Of a stretch of 63,470 nt of DNA, positions 56,901-63,470 are shown one piece after another. Origin of the DNA: Emiliania huxleyi CCMP1516 (taxonomy: Eukaryota > Haptophyta > Isochrysidales > Noelaerhabdaceae); assembly GCF_000372725.1 (NCBI RefSeq), contig NW_005196603.1:391775-455244 (forward strand). Reading direction: 5' to 3'. How positions within the stretch are numbered: the stretch's first letter is position 1; each line of letters begins with the position of its first letter. Made by a program: the position numbers and the translations under genes. The notes under the pieces were generated by a model. It had not been told where the DNA came from and did no database searches. It saw only the letters and a program-made list of their open reading frames with translations.

Positions 56901-59145
56901 CTTAGGGACCGGCTCGTCAGAATCCAAAACGCACCCGCCGGGGTAGGCGGAGACGCCCTCGTCAACCTTGACGCTAGGGTCAATGAGGCACCGGCGCAGT
57001 ACGCCCGCGTCGCGCTTGTACATGGGCACGTAGTCGATCTCGACCGTCCCCTTCGCCTCGTTCGAGCTCCTCACGTACGCCGCCGCCTTGATGCCGTCCA
57101 CTTCGTGGTAGGCAAGCACGCCGGGCGGGATCGGGCGTGACGCGTCCGATACCCACTCGCCGCTCGTGGAGCACTCGCCGTACGTCCCGCAGTCGGGCTT
57201 GCCAATGACTGCGAGCGGGTGGTAGTCGATGCTCGGAGGGTTGCCCCAGAAGGAGCTCGAGCTGATGACCGCGGAGATGTACTGCCCAAACACGGCACCG
57301 ACGTTGAAGGTCGAGTAGACCTGCGTGATCGGAGGGCCGTCCTGCGCCGCGCCGCTAGTCTCGTTGTAGGGGTACAGGTCGCCTAACCTAGGGAGCTGCG
57401 TGATCGCGAGCTCGAGTGGCTGGCCGTCCTCGACGTCGTTGGGCGTCAGCCGAATGACCAGGTCGCCAGAGTCTTCTGAGATGCGCTTCGCAATCGGGGC
57501 GATGGTCGGCATGTCGTTGTCCGATTCGACCTCCACGCGGACGGTCGTGCTCTCCTCGGAGAGGACGCCCCCGGGCGCGAGGAGCGAATACGTGAAGGTA
57601 TCGACGCCGACGAAATGGTCTGCTGGCTTGTAGCGGACGTAGCGCCCCACCGTGTCGACTGTCTGCTGCGACTCGCTGATCGCGATGCCCTGTTCGGAGC
57701 CGGCGAGCGAGTCGTTGGTGGCGAAGAGGGCGCCATTCGAAGGCAGGCTAGTGATTACTGGCTTGAGCTCGATGCCGGGCGCGAAGTTGGAGCTGCCCAC
57801 GAGCTGCAGGCTCACCTCGCGGTCCTCGAAGGTGCGCTCGCTCGCAAAAACGTCCCGACGCTCAGTGGTGGGCGGCAGCCGAGGCACGACGTGCACACGT
57901 CCTTCGAAGAGCGTGCTGCCGTCGGTCGGAGCCGTGAGCTGGCGCGGGCCGTTGGCAGTCTCGACGGTGACGTTTGCGCCGGGCAGCGCCGAGACGACAC
58001 TCGGCGCGGAGACGGAGCTGACGTGCGTGCGAGAGCTGGGGATGCGGGACGGTGCCACCAACAACGCGGCCGACGTGCCGCTACCGCGCGAGAATTTGCG
58101 GCCCAAGTCCTCCGCGCCAGGCGGCTTGGGGAACTGGGCGAAACGCAAATCGTACGGGTTGGCAGACTCGTTCCCCCCAGCCCGGCCAAGGTTGGCGACA
58201 ACGTCCAGGCTGGCGTTATCAAAGGTGTAGAGGAACAGGCAGTCGTCGCCTAGCAGGTCCTCGCCGGCGAGGCGCGCCCGCGCGGCGATCGACTCGTTGG
58301 AGAGAGGGCCTGTCCACAGCCGAGAGGTGTGAAGAGACGCTGCTCACAGCATTGAGGTGCACGCGTGAAGAGTTTTGCCAGCGTAGATGGCGAGGTCGTC
58401 TATCTCGCCGTCAAAGCTCATCTGCGGGTTGCCGTGCGTGATTTCGTCCAGGCCCCACTTTTGAGGGTACACGTTCATCCCGATGTACATGAAGGCGTCG
58501 TCGTCTAGGAAGGCACCGCCAATGTACGCGGCGCCGTCACCGGCCGCGTCGCTACTCACCTCGACGCCGTCGACGTAGACAACGCGCCTGCCATCCGTGG
58601 CGTTCCAGCTCTGCGCATAGTGATGCCACTGCGTGGCGTCCTCTACGCTGCCGACGGCCGACGGCTCGGGCGCGCTGCCGCCGAGCTGGAACCCTCCGTG
58701 AATGCCGGCGAACGGCTGCATGAAGTTGCCCTGCGGACAAGGCGTATCAGGTCGGACAGCGGCAGGGGAGGCGGGCTGGGCGGCAACTGCGGCTGTCCGA
58801 CAGTGGGATTCCTGAGACTACTAGAGACCGTCAGGGTCGACCGACAGCACTGTGTGTATATGTGAGAAACTTAGGGTACACGTTTGTGCGTGCACTCACG
58901 TCAGAGGTGCAGCCCAGGCCCCAGTGGATGGCCGGCCGCGACGCAGTGAGGTCGTTGAAGCGAAGCCACATCATGAAGGTAAAGCCGCTGGCCATCCGCC
59001 GCAGCTCTAAGTCATCAGGATCGAGGTAGAGCCGTCGAGTCGCGACCACCGAGCCGGGCTGGCTAAAGCTCAGCGAGTAGCCGTTTCCCGCAGACGCTGG
59101 AGGCGACAGCCCGAGAATGGCAAGCGAGGCGAACCAGCGACGCAT
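53999..59145 (-). CDS. Transmembrane receptor: LamG, cadherin-like, discoidin-like ectodomain with cytoplasmic TIR and IQ motif
   Basis: Exons 58900-59145, 58361-58730, 54270-58309 and 53999-54184 give 1613 aa. Signal peptide MRRWFASLAILGLSPPASA, then a LamG/ConA-like fold (about 25-215; YSLSFSQPGSVV, WNATDGRRVVYVDGVEV, FDGEIDDLAIYAG). Cadherin-like parts follow (SEDSGDLVIRLTPNDVEDG; VGEDSFRYVATDCPGD), with a discoidin/F5-8C-like region between (YIDVAIARPVYVVRLEIGS, DWREI, YIDYVEVFG). The TM helix is about 1176-1201 (TTLIVVVCSVVGAVLLLGCC). The TIR domain is about 1230-1325: FHLFLSHTWLSGQDQIAMIK, FRDVDDLENIDRLEEYVAKS, LLFLSKGYFLSRNCLREVRA. The Glu at ~1305 occupies the catalytic position of NADase TIRs. 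An IQ motif (VRIQRAWRGFAARTEL, ~1481) and a last exon (DHVRYTTPEDLERGGVYNDI AIPLF) follow. Introns are one GT and two GC, all AG|G. A sensing role is inferred. Confidence 0.86.
58310..58360 (-). repeat. Short introner-like element as an intron of the TIR receptor
   Basis: The 51-nt intron contains, on the minus strand, GTGAGCAGCGTCTCTTCACA followed by CCTCTCGGCTGTGGACAG, the same 38-nt element that is tandem in PreP intron 4. The only in-frame excision starts at the GC 13 nt upstream of the element's own GTGAG, and ends exactly at its CAG. Confidence 0.75.
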
Positions 59146-59283
59146 CTGCAGGGCTTGGAGACGCAAAGACGGCGGAGGGAAGGAGGCGGGTGGCGCGCGA
59201 GGGGGGTACGCTTTCACCTCGGCGTCAGCTGTCGGCGTTCGAAGAGGCCCGGAAGTGAGAAAAACTAACGCCGAAAAAAGAAA

Positions 59284-60212
59284 TCACCTGCCCGTCAGGC
59301 ATGCGTTGTACAAGGCATCCTGTCCGCCCACAGCGTACAGCTTGCCGTCCAGCACCGCCATGCCGAGACCGTCCCGCCCCTCCGCCAACGGCGCCACCGC
59401 CTCCCACGCACCCGCCGCCGGGTCGTACCGCTCGACTGAACTGATGACGCCGCTCCTGTTGAAGCCTCCCACAGCGTACAGCGTGCCGTCGAGCACCGCC
59501 ACGGCGTGATTCATGCGTGGCGTCGCCATCGGCGCCACCTCCTCCCACACATCTAGCGCCGGGTCGTACCGCTCCGCCGAGCTGAGGAAGCCGTTGTTGA
59601 AGCCTCCCACAGCATACAGCTTGCCGTCGAGCACCACCACGGCGTGACGATACCCCGCGCCTCCGCCATCGGCACCATCGACTCCCACGCATTCGTAGCG
59701 GGGTCGTACCGCTCCACCACGTTGGAAGTTGCTCTGCCAGCCTCGCTCTGGCCGCCCACCACGTACAGCTTGCCATCGAGCACCGCCGTGCCGACAAACC
59801 TTCGTGCCGTCGGCATCGGCGCCACAGCCTCCTCCTCTCACTCGTTCGTTGACGGGTCGTACCCTCCAGCGAGTTGACAGTCCCACCCTCGCTGTCTTGG
59901 CCGCCGACCACGAGCAGGCGCGGCCTCTCGCGCTTCTTCAGCATCTCCTTCCAGCCGCGGCGCCACGCGGGGCAAGTCCCCTTTCATTGTGCTGCGTGAT
60001 CGGCAGCTGGGCGAGGATGTGCGGGGCGAGGTCCGGCGAGAGGAGGACCTCGGAGAGCACCCACTCGGGCTGCTCCACGAGCCGAGCTCGGCGTGCTCCT
60101 CCGCCACGCGCATTGCGGCGGCGCTCCAGAGAGGCGCCTGCTCGTCGATGAAGGCGACGAGCTGCTCTGGCGAGAGGCCAGACAGGCGGGCGCCGATGCG
60201 GTGGGAGGCCAT
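59284..60212 (-). pseudogene. Decayed Kelch-repeat gene
   Basis: An ATG at 60212 starts MASHRIGARLSGLSPEQLVA FIDEQAPLWSAAAMRVAEEH. The reading then shifts to WVLSEVLLSPDLAPHILAQL, shifts again to WRRGWKEMLKKRERPRLLVV GGQDSEGGTVNSLE, and again to YDPSTNE, where a TGA replaces an expected Trp codon. EEEAVAPMPTARRFVGTAVL DGKLYVVGGQ and VVERYDPATNAWESMVPMAE ARG follow, then after one missing G GYRHAVVVLDGKLYAVGGFN, SSAERYDPALDVWEEVAPM and a last blade to ALYNACLTG. Four Kelch blades are recognisable. At least four frame or stop lesions make it a pseudogene, or a badly sequenced gene. An intact relative would be a propeller adaptor. Confidence 0.72.
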
Positions 60213-60432
60213 CGGTGTGTGAGGGTCAATGTGAGGGTGTGAGTTTTTCTTCTTCTTCATTTCGGTTAAGGACGAGAGACGGGTCTTTTGAAAGGCGGAG
60301 AAGCGAAAAAAAACCGTTCCCTCCAATCTAGCGTAAGTTTGGTCTCGCCCCACGTTCTTCCGTAATCTTTCGTTGCGTTACGGAGGAAGAAATGGAGCAC
60401 TTGGAGGTAGGTACAGTGCGTGCTCTTGCCTT

Positions 60433-60512
60433 AGAAATCGGTGTTTAGAAATTGGCTGCTGGAAATTTGGCTGATTTCCCTGGCCGAAATAGAAATCGGC
60501 TGCTGGCATCGT
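60433..60512. repeat. AGAAATCGGCTGCTGG repeat, copy 1
   Basis: Reiterated AGAAATTGGCTGCTGG/AGAAATCGGCTGCTGG around GATTTCCCTGGCCGAAA. The same arrangement lies at 62486-62556 (AGAAATCGGCTGCTGG twice around GATTTCCCTCGCCGAAA). Together they flank the kinase gene. The rest of 60213-60887 contains only a 65-codon frame of doubtful value. Confidence 0.6.
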
Positions 60513-60887
60513 CCTCGACCGCTCCGGTCAACGCCGGCGGCAAGAAACGGGCGCGTGTTACCGCGCCGCCCGTCACGCCGGAGGGACTGACGCCGTCGCG
60601 CCGCAACGGCGTGAATGCGGCGATCCTCTGCTTTTCGCCCTTTGCCTAGGCGGGCCGGCTCGTCGCGCAGGCTGTGTCTGCTGAGGCTGTGCCCACACGA
60701 CCTGACCCGGCTCCCGGCTGTTTATTTTGTGCGAGACTGTTAGCGCGGCGAGTGGGGGAGGGGGGCTGTCGGCCTAGCCGGGTGTCATTTGACAATTACA
60801 GATTTCATACACCCTCAAAACATGGCACCAACCAGAAAAGAGATCGACAATCGGCCTCGCCCGTCACTCGCGCGTCACTCTCTGCGC

Positions 60888-62105
60888 TCACGGCTGCAGC
60901 AGAAGCTGCTCGAGCTCGGCGCGCACCCACGCGCACGTCGCTCGCTCGCTAGGCAGGGCGTGCGTACACGCGCTGACCACACCTGCAAGCCGGCTTTCAT
61001 CGGGCACACACGGGCGGGTGAAGCCGTTCGCGACGATTGCGTCGAGCTCGTGTCGGAGGCGCGAGTCGCACTTGCCTGGCGCGTCGCCCGTGGCGAAGTG
61101 GTACGGGTCGCAGACGCCCGACGGCGCCTCGAGCGCAGCCAGGACACACCCTAGCGACCAGGCGTCGGTGCCACGCGAAAGCGGCACGACTGCAAAGTCG
61201 CGGGCCACCCGCACCTGCTCGGGCGCCCGCCAACCCGGCGTGCCTGAGTGCGAGAGCTGCGCCCCAACGGCTAGTCGCCTCGCCTGCCCAAAGTCACACA
61301 GCTTAGCGACAAGCCCCTCAGAGCGCGCCGACAGCAGCACGTTCGATGGCTTGAGGTCAAGGTGCACGATGGGGGGAGATCGCGTGTGCAGGTACGACAT
61401 TGCTCTTGCAATCTGCACGCCGAGGGAGCGGCTCTCGCCCCTCTGATCCCCGATCAACAAATCTCCCAGAGTCCCTGCGTCGGCATAGTCGAGAGCGAGG
61501 AACGGCGTCTCGCGCGGGGCGCATGCAAAGCCCATCACATAGATGATGTTCTCATGGTGTAGTGCTGCCGCGATCTGACACTCGGAGGCGAAGGCGCTGC
61601 TCGCGCGCAGCGGCTGCTTCACCGCGAGACGACCACCGTAGTGGCGGCCAAGCCTAACGGTGCCTTGGCCGCCCTTGCCGAGGCGACCCTGGCTGCTGCC
61701 AAAGGCGATGTCGCGCAGGGCGAGGCCGCCGTACCGGCTCGCGGTCGGCGCCAAAGGCGGGATCGGAGCGACGAGGCGAGGAGCAATTGTAGGTGGAAGA
61801 GCGGCGAGGGGCGGCGGAAGTGCCAAGCTCGGCTGCCTCGCGACGAGCAGGTGGCCCCTGCCGTGCTGGCCGAGGGCCCGTGGCCGAGGGACGGTAGACG
61901 GAATCGGGACGGGAACGAGAGCCGCAGGAGCAGCGTCAGGCACCGCGAGGGCGGCGGCCTCCGCTCTCGTTTTCTTGAGTCTGCGTCTGTACTCGACCTT
62001 CTCGGCCCTGCGGTCACGGCCCCGATCGCCCCTATCATCCGGATTGGCGCGTCTATACACGGCCTCAGCGCGTGCCTGCGCCGCGGATCGCTCCCTTTTC
62101 GGCAT
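60888..62105 (-). CDS. Protein kinase (TKL/RLK-type catalytic domain)
   Basis: 405 aa from the ATG at 62105 (MPKRERSAAQARAEAVYRRA), chosen because it opens a basic N-terminal helix; an open frame continues upstream without supporting features. Residues 1-120 are a basic coil and a Pro-rich linker. The kinase domain has the glycine loop LGKGGQGTV (142-150), K163 in AVKQ, E175, HLDLKPSN with D250, DFG at 271-273 and APE at 294-296 in GTPGWRAPEQ, so all catalytic residues are kept. WSLGCVLAAL and a C-terminal R (CAWVRAEL) match the C-lobe. HLDLKPSNVLL and the loop style suggest the tyrosine-kinase-like group, Ser/Thr specificity. No intron, no membrane segment. Confidence 0.85.
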   Translation of the reverse strand: MPKRERSAAQARAEAVYRRANPDDRGDRGRDRRAEKVEYRRRLKKTRAEAAALAVPDAAPAALVPVPIPSTVPRPRALGQHGRGHLLVARQPSLALPPPLAALPPTIAPRLVAPIPPLAPTASRYGGLALRDIAFGSSQGRLGKGGQGTVRLGRHYGGRLAVKQPLRASSAFASECQIAAALHHENIIYVMGFACAPRETPFLALDYADAGTLGDLLIGDQRGESRSLGVQIARAMSYLHTRSPPIVHLDLKPSNVLLSARSEGLVAKLCDFGQARRLAVGAQLSHSGTPGWRAPEQVRVARDFAVVPLSRGTDAWSLGCVLAALEAPSGVCDPYHFATGDAPGKCDSRLRHELDAIVANGFTRPCVPDESRLAGVVSACTHALPSERATCAWVRAELEQLLLQP

Positions 62106-62485
62106 GTCGTTGCATGTCCAGAACCCAGTGTCGGGAGCGAAGGCGCGAGTGGTGACACGCCCGCAACCTTTGAGCACCTGCGTCCCCCACCAGACATAAA
62201 TCGTCCCCCACCAGACATCGAAGTCAAATGTCAAAGACACCTCTAGGGACTGGCAAAGTGGGCTGCCACACCCACAAAGATGCAGAAAAAGGGGACACCG
62301 GCGTGACGTGGCCTCTCGACGGGTTTGTTGAAGCAGAACTTGGTTCGGCGCACGAGGCACGAGCGAGCACGCACACACGAAATAAAGGTTAAGCGGGAGG
62401 ATTGAATTCGTATCTCAGGGCAACCTTTTAGTGTACTAGTATCTAGACCGTATAGTGACCGGCGCGCAGCGCCGAAGAAAATTTT

Positions 62486-62556
62486 GGCAGAAATCGCTTA
62501 CAGAAATCGGCTGCTGGCTCGCCCGATTTCCCTCGCCGAAACAGAAATCGGCTGCT
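62486..62556. repeat. AGAAATCGGCTGCTGG repeat, copy 2
   Basis: Match to 60433-60512 in the same orientation. It is followed at 62619 by interspersed repeat family A. Confidence 0.6.
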
Positions 62557-62618
62557 GGATGCCGACGCCCCGATTTCTATCGCCACGCCTCGCACTGTAT
62601 AGCGGCCACTCTTCGGAT

Positions 62619-62800
62619 CGCTGGTCGAGCGACCCGGGGGATGCCCCGCGCGCCTGACCCAGGCGCGAAAACGAATCTGCGAGGCGTGGCCGCTCATGCG
62701 GCCCGATGGGGAGGAACGGGGCGAGCCCCCTCCAACCCACCCGCGCTAGGTCTCGGGTTTGACGCATGGGGTCACTCCCGCGAAACTCGGGAACTAGCCG
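62619..62800. repeat. Interspersed repeat family A, copy 3
   Basis: Same orientation as 3334-3520 and nearly identical over GGTCGAGCGACCCGGGGGAT through CGCGCTAGGTCTCGGG, with ~10% change after that. It lies between the kinase (minus) and the sigma-factor gene (plus), ~190 bp before the latter's ATG. Confidence 0.7.
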
Positions 62801-62987
62801 GGGCAGTCGGAGAAGTGGCAACTCCGTGCACTGACGGTCGGCCGCCAGAAAACACGCCTCCGTGGCTCGGGTTACACCAATCCTCGCTACCCAACGCGGC
62901 CAAAGGATATCCACCTCGAGAACCTCGAGAGAGAGACGTGCACTCGTTTCTTTTTCTTGGCGATCGCTTCATTCCCAGCATCCCAGC

Positions 62988-63470
62988 ATGCTTGCCAGCC
63001 TGCCGACCCTGGCGGTCGGCTTATTACTGCTCCCCGCGCCGACGCCATCGCCGCCCGCCGCCGCCCGTGCCCGCTGCCGCCTGCCTCCGCCGCTGCTGAT
63101 GGTCGCCGCGACGCGCTCGGCGTCGCCGGACGTCGACCGGAGCCGCAGCTTTGGGCGGAAGCGCGACGCGGCGGTGAGCGACGAGGCGATGCGGTGGTAC
63201 CTGACGTCGATCGGGACGCGCAGCCTCCTCGACAATGAGGAGGAGGTCCGCCTCGCCAGCGCCGTCAAGGAGCTGTTGCGGTGGCTGCGCGTGCGGCACC
63301 AGCTTATCCAGTCGCTCGGCCGGCCTCCGGACAGGGCGGAGTGGGCGGCGGCGGTGGGCGGCTTTGACGCCCGCGCCCCGGCCGCCCACCAGCGCTTCGA
63401 CGACCAGCTCAGAATCATGGCGCGCACACGCGCTCCCGCCACCCCCCTCTCCCCACACCCTGCCCACCGC
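62988..63470 (+). CDS. Plastid RNA polymerase sigma-70 factor, 5' part only
   Basis: The frame from the ATG at 62988 stays open to the window end (161 codons). A leader MLASLPTLAVGLLLLPAPTP, then an Ala/Arg-rich transit-like segment (AAARARCRLPPPLLMVAATR), suits two-step import into a secondary plastid. Then SDEAMRWYLTSIGTRSLLDN EEEVRLASAVKELLRWLRVR HQLIQSLGRPPDRAEWAAAV G matches sigma region 1.2 and the start of the non-conserved linker (compare the bacterial MYLREIG...LLTAEEEIELA). Regions 2-4 lie beyond the window. It would direct the plastid-encoded polymerase to promoters. The last ~15 codons (APATPLSPHPAHR) look intronic, so a donor near 63420 is likely. The frame is not followed by a stop in the window. 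Confidence 0.78.
   Translation, partial: MLASLPTLAVGLLLLPAPTPSPPAAARARCRLPPPLLMVAATRSASPDVDRSRSFGRKRDAAVSDEAMRWYLTSIGTRSLLDNEEEVRLASAVKELLRWLRVRHQLIQSLGRPPDRAEWAAAVGGFDARAPAAHQRFDDQLRIMARTRAPATPLSPHPAHR

Overview
This is a nuclear genome window from a plastid-bearing, very GC-rich unicellular alga. The best guess is a haptophyte related to Emiliania, Prymnesium or Chrysochromulina. The evidence is nuclear genes for plastid functions (a sigma-70 factor, a TLP18.3/Psb32-like thylakoid-lumen protein, heme oxygenase, a presequence protease with a plastid-type leader), proline-rich secreted proteins, large ankyrin and armadillo proteins, TTAGGG-type repeats and dense spliceosomal introns. A nuclear plastid sigma factor argues against a peridinin dinoflagellate. 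A pelagophyte or another red-lineage alga is not excluded. The taxon call is inference.

Layout. 0.5-3.1 kb: ankyrin/U-box gene (minus). 3.3-4.0: repeat fragments. 4.08-12.28: M16C presequence protease in 21 reconstructed exons, with introns full of tandem and introner-like repeats. 12.3-14.1: inverted repeats and an unknown minus gene. 14.2-17.7: apple/PAN, Pro-rich and pentapeptide-repeat gene. 18.0-19.6: FG-GAP protein (minus). 20.6-21.2: PLA2-like protein (minus). 21.9-24.0: interspersed repeats around a coiled-coil/Gly-Pro gene. 24.3-25.1: TLP18.3-like gene (minus). 26.7-28.3: unknown long ORF. 30.3-32.6: ARM-repeat protein (minus). 33.3-34.4: GT47 exostosin. 35.0-37.1: ankyrin gene with a (CT)n intron. 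37.2-38.4: RCC1 relic and a foldback element. 38.4-41.4: JmjC gene with minisatellite introns and a 100-N gap. 42-43.5: broken gene and retroelement relics. 43.8-45.2: unknown 464-aa protein. 45.5-46.4: heme oxygenase (minus). 46.5-49.6: mobile-element relics and small minus-strand genes. 49.8-50.6: Cys/Pro-rich secreted protein. 51.2-51.7: truncated NmrA-like gene. 51.8-53.1: telomere-like repeats and a 180-bp satellite. 54.0-59.1: LamG/cadherin-like/discoidin-like/TM/TIR/IQ receptor (minus). 59.3-60.2: decayed Kelch gene. 60.9-62.1: protein kinase (minus). 63.0-end: start of a sigma-70 gene.

The main result is about introns. I placed 32 introns in six genes so that every reading frame is kept. 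All 32 acceptors are AG followed by G. Donors are GC in 21, GT in 10 and GA in one. Many PreP introns are bounded by direct copies of the neighbouring coding sequence, several tandemly reiterated, and two short dispersed families sit inside introns. This looks like intron birth by tandem exon duplication plus introner-type insertion. The second result is a Toll-like-receptor-like architecture with a TIR domain that keeps its catalytic-type glutamate.

All gene models come from reading the sequence alone. No alignment, RNA evidence or database search was run.
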